Shown in pieces: positions 17,581 to 25,168 of a stretch of DNA of 64,000 bases. Below the pieces are notes generated by a model that saw only the letters and a program-made list of their open reading frames with translations, ran no database searches and had not been told where the DNA came from. The stretch's first letter is position 1. Each line of letters starts with the position of its first letter. The DNA is taken from assembly GCF_023333595.1 (NCBI RefSeq), contig NZ_JAIQZM010000013.1, positions 7,555 to 71,554 on the forward strand, given 5' to 3'. The DNA is from Argonema galeatum A003/A1 (GTDB lineage Bacteria > Cyanobacteriota > Cyanobacteriia > Cyanobacteriales > Aerosakkonemataceae). Both the position numbers and the translations under genes were made by a program.

Positions 17581-17967
17581 ATGAAACTTGAATTTGTACC
17601 AGTTGAAGAATTTTATTTCGCCTTGACTTTGGCGGTGAAAAATCTGGAAGATATCGATGAAACTACCTTGGTAAAAGAAGTGGAAACCCGTCTCAAGGAG
17701 AAATTCGGTCAGCCTTCTACAGTTGCGGCAGCTAAACAGAACAATTTCAACTATGTGTTTCGCGTTCAAGGTATAGATAATAGTCCGTCAAACGAACTGG
17801 TTGTTTCCGTTGCAGACTGGCAAGGAAAATTGCGACTAGGCACCGATTATGGTTGGATGCTGGATGAAAATCGTCACCCAGTTAAGACAGAAAAATTTGC
17901 ACAACGATCGGAATTTTCAGAAAAGCTAAAAACATATTTAGCGGATTGTCTAGAAGTGAAATTTTGA
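17581..17967 (+). CDS. Hypothetical protein, 128 residues
   Basis: A soluble, acidic protein with no recognised motif (MKLEFVPVEEFYFAL). The N-terminal EEFYFALTLAVKNLED and a central VSVADWQGKLRLG suggest an alpha/beta fold. The in-frame extension to 17536 is made of TCACCAA heptamers, so translation should start at ATG 17581. That ATG is formed by the last unit (CCAATGA) of the repeat, and no ribosome-binding site is visible. The family is unknown to me. Confidence 0.6.
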   Translation: MKLEFVPVEEFYFALTLAVKNLEDIDETTLVKEVETRLKEKFGQPSTVAAAKQNNFNYVFRVQGIDNSPSNELVVSVADWQGKLRLGTDYGWMLDENRHPVKTEKFAQRSEFSEKLKTYLADCLEVKF

Positions 17968-18025
17968 GAAAATATAAGCAAGTATGGAAAGACCGGATTT
18001 CGAGAAACGCGCAAATAAATCATTA

Positions 18026-18071
18026 TTGGTAAGTAGTTGCACTTTAGCGCTAAAGCGCAACTACTTACCAA
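18026..18071. repeat. GTTGCGC-family palindrome (23-bp arms, one mismatch)
   Basis: A 46-base palindrome centred on AGCGCT, starting TTGGTAAGTAGTTGC. One arm has A where the other predicts G. It lies between the 128-residue hypothetical gene and the epimerase gene. Confidence 0.8.
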
Positions 18072-18119
18072 GTTTCGTTAGATGACTTGATTTTTTTATT
18101 GCCTACCTGCTTACCCTTC

Positions 18120-19172
18120 ATGCTGATTCAGATTAAACAATTTACTGTCAATAAACGATTTCCTTTAACTATCAGTCGCGGCACTACCGCCACGACGACA
18201 AATGTTTGGGTGGAAATAGAAGAAGATGGCATTGTGGGATGGGGAGAAGCTTCGCCTTTTTCGATCGGGGAACATCGACAAACTACTGAGGCAATTCAAA
18301 CCGCATTGCAGCAAGTCGCGCCGAGACTAGAAAAGTTTAGTCCTTTGGATAGACAAGAAATAGAAGAATTTTTGATTAAAGCGGATATTCCTTCGGCGGC
18401 GCGATCGGCTGTGGATGTGGCGTTACACGATTGGATGGGTAAAAAAGCAGGTTTGCCTCTTTGGCGTTTGTGGGGATTGGATTGCGATCGCATCGTTCCC
18501 ATCTCTGTTACCGTCGGCATCAATACCCCAGAAGGTGCTAAGCAGCGCGTGCGAGATTGGGTTAATTATATAGATGCGAAGGTGCTGAAGGTGAAATTGG
18601 GTAGTCCCCAAGGAATTGAAAGCGATCGGGCCATGTTTGCGGCTGTTCGGTCAGAAGCACCATTTGCTAAAATCAGCGTGGATGCTAATGGTGGTTGGAA
18701 TTTGGATGATGCGGTGAAGATGTGCGAATGGCTTGCTGAATCTGGCGTGGTATATGTGGAACAGCCTTTGCCAGTCGGACAAGAGAAAAGTTTGTTAGAA
18801 CTGAAAAAGAAATCTCCTCTTCCCATTTTTGTGGATGAAAGCTGCTTTACCAGCCGCGATATTCCCCAATTAGCAGATTCCGTAGATGGAATTAATATAA
18901 AATTGATGAAATCTGGCGGTTTAACTGAAGCGAGTCGGATGATTTATACGGCACGCGCTTACGGTTTGCAGGTGATGTTCGGTTGCTATTCCGATAGTTG
19001 CCTATCGAATACCGCACTTTCCCATCTCTCTCCACTTGCCGATTACCTGGATTTGGACAGTCATCTAAATTTGATCGATGACCCTTTCACAGGTGCTACA
19101 ATTCAAAATGGATGTTTGCTACCGAAGGATTTACCGGGGTTAGGAGTCAGCAGAAGCGAACACAACGGCTGA
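18120..19172 (+). CDS. Enolase-superfamily dipeptide epimerase (L-Ala-D/L-Glu type; DgcA-like)
   Basis: The 350-residue protein has the muconate-lactonizing subgroup layout: capping domain, then barrel with KxK acid/base motif (Lys157, Lys159), metal ligands Asp188, Glu214 and Asp239, and the opposite-face lysine in NIKLMKSGG (about 261). This residue set is that of L-Ala-D/L-Glu epimerases. The ATG 18120 (MLIQIKQF) is chosen over an earlier start at 18087 because the family begins with this strand. About 1 kb downstream on the same strand is a DUF1611 gene. DgcN (DUF1611) and DgcA (this superfamily) form a D-glutamate catabolic pair in other bacteria. Whether it recycles muropeptides or N-acetyl-D-glutamate here is open. 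Confidence 0.85.
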   Translation: MLIQIKQFTVNKRFPLTISRGTTATTTNVWVEIEEDGIVGWGEASPFSIGEHRQTTEAIQTALQQVAPRLEKFSPLDRQEIEEFLIKADIPSAARSAVDVALHDWMGKKAGLPLWRLWGLDCDRIVPISVTVGINTPEGAKQRVRDWVNYIDAKVLKVKLGSPQGIESDRAMFAAVRSEAPFAKISVDANGGWNLDDAVKMCEWLAESGVVYVEQPLPVGQEKSLLELKKKSPLPIFVDESCFTSRDIPQLADSVDGINIKLMKSGGLTEASRMIYTARAYGLQVMFGCYSDSCLSNTALSHLSPLADYLDLDSHLNLIDDPFTGATIQNGCLLPKDLPGLGVSRSEHNG

Positions 19173-19765
19173 GTGGAAGCAACCCTTACATAACATAAAA
19201 CAGTAATTTTGTCAAGTTCGATCGCCAAGTGGGTACTGAAGACACCGGAAAAAAAAGTCATAGTTAAGTGAGAAATTTCGGATTTTGGCGATGCAGTTAA
19301 AATAAAAACCACGATAATATAAGGCTTTCAGACTAGGGAAAAACCATATTTTGCATTTTAGACATACTTGCCCTGATTATTATTTCTGTCAAGATACCTC
19401 AAATGACGCATTTCCGTCAATAGTTGCTAAAGATTTTCAGTTATTTTTGGGGTAAAAAAAGGCATTTGATTGGAATATACAAACGGAATGAGATTTTGAA
19501 TAAGCTTGTATTATATAAGATTGCTGGCCAAATGTACAAACGAGAAACTAACGAGTAAACTTATAAACATAGGACTTACGCATTTTATAGCAACCACCAG
19601 GGCGATTAAGCCAACTCCAACTGTTACCTTTAGTCCATAATCCCTTACGGAGTAACCTCTTCCCTCTTCCCTCTTCCCTCTTCCCTCTTCCCTCTTCCCT
19701 AGCCCCTAGCCCCTAGTCCCTAGTCCCTAGCTATATCGTTATAGTCAAGTAAATATAATCAGCTT
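19173..19765. other. Intergenic region with simple repeats
   Basis: No gene is seen. CTTCCCT heptamers (about 19660-19700) and CTAGTCC/CTAGCCC units (19700-19730) lie before hicB. A partial AGGACTTACGCA repeat remnant is at about 19571. Confidence 0.6.
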
Positions 19766-19975
19766 GTGAAAATATTCACTGCGATTGTCGAGCGAGATTC
19801 TGATACCAACCTCTACGTTGGTTATGTTCCTGGTTTTTCTGGAGCGCACTCCCAAGGAGAAACTTTAGACGAGTTGCAAGAGAATCTCCGCGAAGTAATT
19901 GAAATGCTCTTAGAGGATGAAGAAGTAGTATTCAAGACGGAGTTTGTTGGTACACAGCAAATTGTGGTTCATTAA
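19766..19975 (+). CDS. hicB: HicB-like antitoxin
   Basis: The 69 residues form one HicB-type partial RNase-H-like fold (FTAIVERDSDTNLYVGYVP, then HSQGETLDELQENLREVIEM). It starts at GTG 19766. HicB antitoxins neutralise HicA mRNA interferases. Here the expected hicA directly downstream survives only as an N-terminal stub (19979), so the antitoxin looks orphaned. Confidence 0.8.
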   Translation: MKIFTAIVERDSDTNLYVGYVPGFSGAHSQGETLDELQENLREVIEMLLEDEEVVFKTEFVGTQQIVVH

Positions 19976-19978
19976 GCT

Positions 19979-20158
19979 ATGAGCAATATTCCCGTTCTGA
20001 AGCCACTAAACTTAATGGGTCTTTCGGAATCCGGCCTGCTAATGTTCGTTATGAACATTTTTGTAGGGACACGGCATCATAAATATGTCGGTCATACAAA
20101 AGATTTAATTATGCCGTGTCCCTACTACAGCTTATGTGACACGAAAGAACCAGTTTAA
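19979..20158 (+). pseudogene. Truncated hicA toxin remnant
   Basis: ATG lies four bases after the hicB stop. The first nine residues, MSNIPVLKP, match the usual HicA N-terminus. The rest does not, and the double-stranded-RNA-binding-like core with its catalytic histidine (GSH) is missing. From 20063 the frame runs through a 63-bp palindromic repeat and stops at 20158. The toxin should be inactive. Confidence 0.55.
20063..20125. mobile_element. 63-bp palindromic element (GTAGGGACACGGCAT ends) in the hicA remnant
   Basis: GTAGGGACACGGCAT (20063-20077) and ATGCCGTGTCCCTAC (20111-20125) are exact inverted copies. A relative with the same ends and a shared TTTAATT segment is at 21291-21354. It fits a small non-autonomous insertion. 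Confidence 0.75.
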
Positions 20159-20204
20159 GTTAGCGATCGCCATACAATTTGCGGAAGTCCTGAGAGTAAA
20201 ATTT

Positions 20205-21245
20205 ATGCTTAAATCTAATCACCGGGTAGCGATTTTATTACACGAAGGAATTCACGGCATTCACGGAAAAACCGGGCTAACCTTGTTACGCTACAGCGAA
20301 GCGTCAATTGTGGCAGTAATCGATCAGCAATGTGCTGGGGAATCATTGCCAAAACTGACAGGAATATCTCGCGATGTACCGATCGTTGCTTCTGTGGAAG
20401 ATGCACTTTTATACAATCCAGATGTATTGGCGATCGGCATAGCGCCTTCGGGTGGAATATTGCCAGATATCTGGTTTCAGGAAATCAAACAAGCAGTAGC
20501 ATCTGGATTGTCAGTAGTAAACGGATTGCATACGCGACTGGCATCTCATCCAGAAATACAGGGATTACTGAAAGAAGGACAATGGATTTGGGATGTGCGA
20601 CAGGAACCGGCTGGGTTAGGAGTTGGGACTGCAAAAGCGCGATCGCTTTCTTGTCGCCGCGTGTTAACTGTCGGAACGGATATGGCAGTAGGCAAAATGT
20701 CAACTTGTCTGGAGTTGAATCGGGCATCACAAAAGCGAGGATTGCGATCGAAATTTCTCGCTACCGGACAAGCTGGAATTATGATATCCGGTGATGGGAT
20801 ACCGTTGGATGCGATCCGGGTAGACTTTGCTGCTGGTGCAGTCGAACAATTGGTGATGCGCTTTGGCGAAGATGACGACATCCTTTATATAGAGGGACAA
20901 GGTTCGCTGCTGCATCCAGGTTCCACAGCTACATTGCCACTTTTGCGCGGTTCTCAACCTACTCATTTAATATTAGTACATCGAGCCGGACAAACTCATA
21001 TTCGCAATCTTCCTCATGTTGTGATTCCACCTTTGTCAGAAGTGATTAAATTGTATGAAATGGTTGGTAGTGCTGGGGGTGCATTTGGGGAAGTGAAGGT
21101 AGTTGCGATCGCACTCAATACCGGACATTTGGATGAGGCGGGGGCGAGAAATGCGATCGAGCAAGTTAAGATGGAGACAGGGTTGCCTTGTACTGATGTG
21201 GTAAGGTTTGGGGGGGATTTGTTGGTGGATGCGATTTTGAATTGA
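20205..21245 (+). CDS. DUF1611 (DgcN-like) ATP/acetyl-transfer family protein
   Basis: The 346-residue protein matches the DUF1611 family: an N-terminal Rossmann-like domain (HRVAILLHEGIHG to about 120) and a C-terminal P-loop-like domain with VGTDMAVGKMST (156-167) and YIEGQGSLLHPG. DgcN, a member, is described as a D-glutamate N-acetyltransferase. ATG 20205 is preferred, as the longer frame from 20136 overlaps the hicA remnant. The gene follows the epimerase gene on the same strand with only the hicB module between, as expected if both act in D-glutamate or D-amino-acid handling. Function by family only. Confidence 0.75.
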   Translation: MLKSNHRVAILLHEGIHGIHGKTGLTLLRYSEASIVAVIDQQCAGESLPKLTGISRDVPIVASVEDALLYNPDVLAIGIAPSGGILPDIWFQEIKQAVASGLSVVNGLHTRLASHPEIQGLLKEGQWIWDVRQEPAGLGVGTAKARSLSCRRVLTVGTDMAVGKMSTCLELNRASQKRGLRSKFLATGQAGIMISGDGIPLDAIRVDFAAGAVEQLVMRFGEDDDILYIEGQGSLLHPGSTATLPLLRGSQPTHLILVHRAGQTHIRNLPHVVIPPLSEVIKLYEMVGSAGGAFGEVKVVAIALNTGHLDEAGARNAIEQVKMETGLPCTDVVRFGGDLLVDAILN

Positions 21246-21290
21246 ACCGCAGAGACGCAGAGTACGCAGAGAGAAGAGAGAAGAGAGTTT

Positions 21291-21354
21291 GTAGGGGCAC
21301 GGCATCTGGGATATTTTGGGCGAGAGAAAAGGTTTAATTGTGCCGTGCCCCTAC
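21291..21354. mobile_element. 64-bp palindromic element, relative of 20063-20125
   Basis: GTAGGGGCACGGCA (from 21291) and TGCCGTGCCCCTAC (to 21354) are exact inverted copies. A CGCAGAG simple repeat lies just before it (21247-21275). Confidence 0.75.
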
Positions 21355-21390
21355 ACAATGATGATTTCTGGGCGGATGTGGCGACTCGAT

Positions 21391-21552
21391 CTATTGTTCG
21401 TCTTTATCTTGTTGCTTTTTGATTCGATATAGGTGAATTGCGATCGCCACACTCGATCCAATTGCTAAAGCGGGACAAAAAGGCCAAATTGTCAGGACGC
21501 TGGCGGTAATACCCAGTGCAGTTAAAAAGTCTTGGAAATCTTTGTCTTCCAT
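21391..21552 (-). CDS. Small hydrophobic protein, 53 residues
   Basis: MEDKDFQDFLTALGITASVL leads into one or two hydrophobic stretches (about 11-42) and a basic, Lys/Gln-rich tail, so a small membrane protein is plausible. An upstream in-frame start at 21582 exists. No family recognised, and it could be a chance frame. Confidence 0.35.
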   Translation of the reverse strand: MEDKDFQDFLTALGITASVLTIWPFCPALAIGSSVAIAIHLYRIKKQQDKDEQ

Positions 21553-21638
21553 AGGATTGTACCAACACTCTCGATTTATCAACTGAATTCATTTTGTAAA
21601 TTGCCAACAATGTCAGCCAGAGGAGATCCTGACGATAA

Positions 21639-21794
21639 GCAGGAACTTTGGTTGCCTTAACTTATCAAAAAATGGGTGACACCGAAAAAAGTCAGCCAAA
21701 ATTTCAACAAGCAATTCGACTCTTCACTGAAATGGAAGCACCCAAGCAAGTTGAGAAAGTGCGGCGGGCGATGGAAAATGGGGAAAATCATTAA
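21639..21794 (+). pseudogene. C-terminal remnant of a tetratricopeptide-repeat gene
   Basis: Reading from 21639, LVALTYQKMGDTEKSQ followed by FQQAIRLFTEM resembles the last TPR helix pair of a larger protein, ending at TAA 21792. There is a stop at 21636 and no start codon except the internal ATG 21672. It is most simply a remnant left by deletion. Confidence 0.4.
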
Positions 21795-21824
21795 CCGCTG
21801 AATTGATAAATATTGGAGACAGCC

Positions 21825-22022
21825 ATGAAAATTACCTACGATTCGGAAGTAGATGTTATGAGAATGATCTTTAACAATTCCCCAATTGAAGAAAGCGATG
21901 AAGCAAAACCAGGATTTATCGTTGATTATGACAAGGAAGGAAATATCGTGGGATTAGAAATATTAGATGCTTCTAAACAAATCGATAATCCCCGTTTGGT
22001 TGAATATTATATTCCGAAATAA
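21825..22022 (+). CDS. DUF2283 family protein
   Basis: The 65-residue protein begins MKITYDSEVDVMRMIF and contains FIVDYDKEGNIVGLEILDAS, the DUF2283 signature. Members are small, often next to toxin-like DUF4258 genes. No such partner is seen here. ATG 21825 is preferred to 21813 because the domain begins there. Molecular role is unknown. Confidence 0.75.
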   Translation: MKITYDSEVDVMRMIFNNSPIEESDEAKPGFIVDYDKEGNIVGLEILDASKQIDNPRLVEYYIPK

Positions 22023-22073
22023 TTCATGTAAGGGGTAAATGTAAACACGATTCAATGGCTACGCTTATAGCCC

Positions 22074-22188
22074 GCCTGCGATTCAAATCGCAGGCTAATA
22101 GCTAAAGTCCACTGAAGTGGACTGAATACAAATCTTTCAGTCCGTTTTAACGGACTTTCGCTATTAGCCTCAGACTTGAGTCTGAGGC
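22074..22188. repeat. Cluster of four perfect short palindromes
   Basis: Four exact palindromes stand in a row at 22074-22095 (core GATTCAAATC), 22106-22123 (AGTCCACT/AGTGGACT), 22139-22156 (AGTCCGTT/AACGGACT) and 22167-22188 (CAGACTTGAGTCTG). They are linked by CTATTAGC/GCTAATAG spacers. A degenerate fifth follows near 22220. No gene is present from 22023 to 22410. Confidence 0.85.
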
Positions 22189-22285
22189 GGGTGTGGACTC
22201 AATACAAATTCTTCATTCCATTAAAACGGACTTTCGCTATTAGCCAGAGATTTTAACCCCTGGAGGGCTTAAAAATAAAACCTTG

Positions 22286-22327
22286 ATTTATCAATTCCCC
22301 AAACTTACCGGAACCACAAGCATAGTA
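22286..22327 (-). repeat. 42-bp direct repeat of the 3' end of the NfeD-like gene
   Basis: Identical except for two bases to 22635-22676, which encodes the last residues and stop of the NfeD-like gene. This upstream copy would read MLVVPVSLGN and stop. The two copies flank the antitoxin-like gene (22411-22620). Confidence 0.8.
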
Positions 22328-22410
22328 CCTCACCAAACCCAGAAATAAGTGATATAATTTACTCAAAATTTGCATTCCCTTTCCAAATCACAGGCAATAA
22401 TAACATTCCC

Positions 22411-22620
22411 ATGAATCCCCTTGACCAAGTGCTAGAAACTGCTTTGCAACTGCCCTACGAACAGCAGGAAATGCTGATCGAAATTCTCCAAAATCGCCTC
22501 CACGAAAATCGCCGTGCAAAAATGGCAGCCGATGCTCAACAAACCTTGGCAGATTTCCATGCAGGTAAATTTCAACGCCAGTCAGCACAGGAAGTAATTC
22601 TAGCATTGCGCCAGTCTTAA
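22411..22620 (+). CDS. Antitoxin-like small protein (addiction-module type)
   Basis: A helical, charged 69-residue protein. The start MNPLDQVLETALQLPYEQQ and the end SAQEVILALRQS match small cyanobacterial proteins annotated as addiction-module components and usually followed by a RelE/ParE-type toxin. No toxin gene follows here. The next frame is on the other strand. So it is an orphan, or its toxin has been lost. Confidence 0.6.
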   Translation: MNPLDQVLETALQLPYEQQEMLIEILQNRLHENRRAKMAADAQQTLADFHAGKFQRQSAQEVILALRQS

Positions 22621-22639
22621 AAATACAACATTATATTTA

Positions 22640-22876
22640 TCAATTCCCCAAATTTACCGGAAGCACAAGCATAGTAATTCCCTGTCTACCAACAACTTTC
22701 ACAACTTCATCAGGAAAAAGAACAACATCGCAATTAGAATGATAAAATCGAGCAGGCCAATAAGTAGCCAAACACTTAACTCTTCCAGGCTGATTTTGAG
22801 AAATAGTCTTTTCCACCGTTCCCATCACCGCTTCTGAAAACATCTCAACTTCTGAAGGCGCAAATAAACTAACCAC
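22640..22876 (-). CDS. Small NfeD-like OB-fold protein
   Basis: The 78-residue protein has GRVKCLATYWPARF and VVKVVGRQGITMLVLPV, resembling the C-terminal OB domain of NfeD proteins (G-x-V then V-x-V-x-G-x-x-L-x-V). There is no membrane segment. The start is a GTG at 22876, or an internal Met (residue 12). In other bacteria NfeD domains partner with stomatin-type proteins, which are not seen here. Confidence 0.55.
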   Translation of the reverse strand: MVSLFAPSEVEMFSEAVMGTVEKTISQNQPGRVKCLATYWPARFYHSNCDVVLFPDEVVKVVGRQGITMLVLPVNLGN

Positions 22877-23147
22877 TGATTACCTCCCTCCCAACTTTTG
22901 GGGTAACAGAGTCTAGTTTGCACTTTCCCACCAACCTTAACCAGTGGAGATCCCGAAGTTAAGCCAGAAGATAAGCTTTTGTAGCGAAATTTCCGCAAAT
23001 GCAGTAACAGCAAGCTTTTCAGCCGCTAGAAGATTGAGCGAACAGAATTAGTCAATTAGCTTAAGTTCCTTAAGTTCGGGATAAAGTCTTTATCTTCCTG
23101 ACAGCCCTCATATTATAATTAAATAAACCCACCAATTCTCCCAATTC

Positions 23148-23948
23148 GTGAAAACTGACTCTCTCTTCTATCGCCTATTCCAAAGCTTCCCCAGCATTTT
23201 CTTTGAACTTATCAACCGTCCCCCAGAAGAAGCTAATAATTATCAATTCTCATCAGTTGAAATTAAACAAACCGCCTTCCGTATCGATGGCGTCTTTCTA
23301 CCTGCCGAAGAAGAAGATAACCCAATCTACTTTCTAGAAGTTCAATTTCAACCAGATGCAGAATTCTACTCTCGCTTCTTTGCCGAAATCTGCTTATACT
23401 TACGCCAAAATAAACCCCAAAACGACTGGCGTGCAGTAGTTCTATATCCAACCCAAAGCGCAGATACAGGAGATATCAAACATTACCGCGAGTTTTTCGC
23501 CAGTCAGCGAGTCAGACGCATCTATCTAAATGAGCTAGACTCAGTAGCAGAGCGTTCCATTGGTATTGGAACTATCAAATTAGTCATTTCCTCAGAAGAA
23601 AGCGCCATTGAACAAGCAAGGAATCTGATCGGTAAAGTCAGGGAAGAAATACCAGAACAACTAGCTCAGATGAAAGTATTACAATTGATAGAGACTATCT
23701 TAGTCTACAAGTTACCAAACAAGAGTCAAGAGGAGATAGAAGCAATGTTTGGATTGAGTGAGTTAAAGCAAACAAGAGTCTATCAAGATGCTTTCCGGGA
23801 AGGTCGTCAGGAAGGCGAGATAGCAGCGAAATTAGAATCAGTACCCCGATTTTTAGCATTGGGTTTAACTGTAGAACAAATAGCACAGGCGTTAGAGTTG
23901 GATGTAGAACAAGTAAAGAAGGCGGCGCAACCGCAATCCTCTAATTGA
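23148..23948 (+). CDS. Rpn-family PD-(D/E)XK nuclease-like protein (DUF2887 type)
   Basis: The 266-residue protein begins DSLFYRLFQSFPSIFFEL and contains FRIDGVFLP, then IYFLEVQFQPD. The Asp and Glu-x-Gln positions are the PD-(D/E)XK metal site of Rpn/transposase-31-like proteins. The C-terminal third (LPNKSQEEIEAMF, GRQEGEIAAKL) is helical, as usual. Related proteins promote recA-independent recombination in E. coli. The cyanobacterial DUF2887 branch is uncharacterised. Start is GTG 23148. A second, more distant member lies 90 bases away on the opposite strand. Confidence 0.75.
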   Translation: MKTDSLFYRLFQSFPSIFFELINRPPEEANNYQFSSVEIKQTAFRIDGVFLPAEEEDNPIYFLEVQFQPDAEFYSRFFAEICLYLRQNKPQNDWRAVVLYPTQSADTGDIKHYREFFASQRVRRIYLNELDSVAERSIGIGTIKLVISSEESAIEQARNLIGKVREEIPEQLAQMKVLQLIETILVYKLPNKSQEEIEAMFGLSELKQTRVYQDAFREGRQEGEIAAKLESVPRFLALGLTVEQIAQALELDVEQVKKAAQPQSSN

Positions 23949-24034
23949 AACTACAGGTGTACACTGTTAAGCTGTGGGGGAAAATGGCGATCGAACTTTA
24001 CCCGCTCACCTCTTTCCCCTCAAACCAAAATCGC

Positions 24035-24988
24035 TTATTTCCCTAACGCCATCTCATCTAAAACTTCCTGAAATTCTGCCAAAGAACTAATTGCGATCGA
24101 TCTAGTAAAAAGTGTTTGCAACACAGACGCATCGTTTATCCCATTCAAGGTATCGACAATAGAATTTGGCACTTCTGCAAACCGCGTCTGTAGGAATTGA
24201 ATAATATGACCTCGACTCGTTTCAACAATTCCTTCCTCTTTTGCCAGCCGTTCAATACTGGTTACATAACGCATTCTATTACCCTCCTCGTAACTTCTAG
24301 CTACTTGTTTAAAACTAGACGCCAATTCTTTTGGCAAAACCATTACCCAGTCAATAAACCGAAACAATTGCACCACATCTTCGCGGCTATATCCCCGATC
24401 GTACAACCGTCTGACTAGGTTCAATTTCCACTGTAGACGACTCTCTGGGTTTTGTGGCGTCGCCTTAGTCCGCAAATGCGCCATCACCACCATCCCAAAG
24501 GGATTGGTAGTTTGTTCTAAAGTTTCCCATTGCGTTTCGTAGTCCAAAAGTTTGGCGATCGGAAACTCCAAGCTGACGCGACATCCCGCCAATTCATAAC
24601 CGTAGCGGTCAGGTCGCCAATTTTCCCGTTCGTCTGCTAAAACCGCCAAACTGATGACCCGTTGCTGGTGGCGATCGAACAATCGATAATTATAAATATA
24701 CATCCGCTTGGCAAAGTCCACATCATAGCGGCCTTGCACCTCTACGTGAACCAATACCCAAACTTCCTCGCCATCCAGCAACCAAACCTTAGCCACCTTG
24801 TCCACCAGACACTTGCCAATTTCTGCATCTGGTTCTAGCTGTTGCAGTTCGGTGTCCAAAAATTCGTAAGGTCGCGTCCAGTCGATCGCAGCATAAGCTA
24901 GAGGAAAAAAGAATTCCAAAAATTGCGGAAAATATGCCTCAATGACTTCTTTCCAAGGACTATCATAATCTGCGCGTTGGTCGGTCAT
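24035..24988 (-). CDS. Rpn/PD-(D/E)XK-type protein, cyanobacterial 'cytosolic protein' family
   Basis: The 317-residue protein begins SPWKEVIEAYFPQFLEFFFP and has FLDTELQQL, then VWVLVHVEVQG, consistent with a PD-(D/E)XK core where Glu-x-Gln replaces Glu-x-Lys. A helical C-terminal half follows. These proteins are abundant in filamentous cyanobacteria and are treated as Rpn-like putative transposase/nuclease proteins. Activity is not known. It is convergent with the 23148 gene. Confidence 0.7.
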   Translation of the reverse strand: MTDQRADYDSPWKEVIEAYFPQFLEFFFPLAYAAIDWTRPYEFLDTELQQLEPDAEIGKCLVDKVAKVWLLDGEEVWVLVHVEVQGRYDVDFAKRMYIYNYRLFDRHQQRVISLAVLADERENWRPDRYGYELAGCRVSLEFPIAKLLDYETQWETLEQTTNPFGMVVMAHLRTKATPQNPESRLQWKLNLVRRLYDRGYSREDVVQLFRFIDWVMVLPKELASSFKQVARSYEEGNRMRYVTSIERLAKEEGIVETSRGHIIQFLQTRFAEVPNSIVDTLNGINDASVLQTLFTRSIAISSLAEFQEVLDEMALGK

Positions 24989-25168
24989 TCGATTTTAGAT
25001 TTTGGATTTTAGATTTTGGATTATCCCCAAAACTGACAGTTAAAAGCAGAAACCGGGTTTCTGAGTGCTTCAATCTGCATTAAATTTTGTTAAGATTGTT
25101 TCGGCCATAGCGATCGCACTCGTGTGGCGCTAAACTTCCCCCGCTTCTATCTTCCTTGGAGACCCTTG

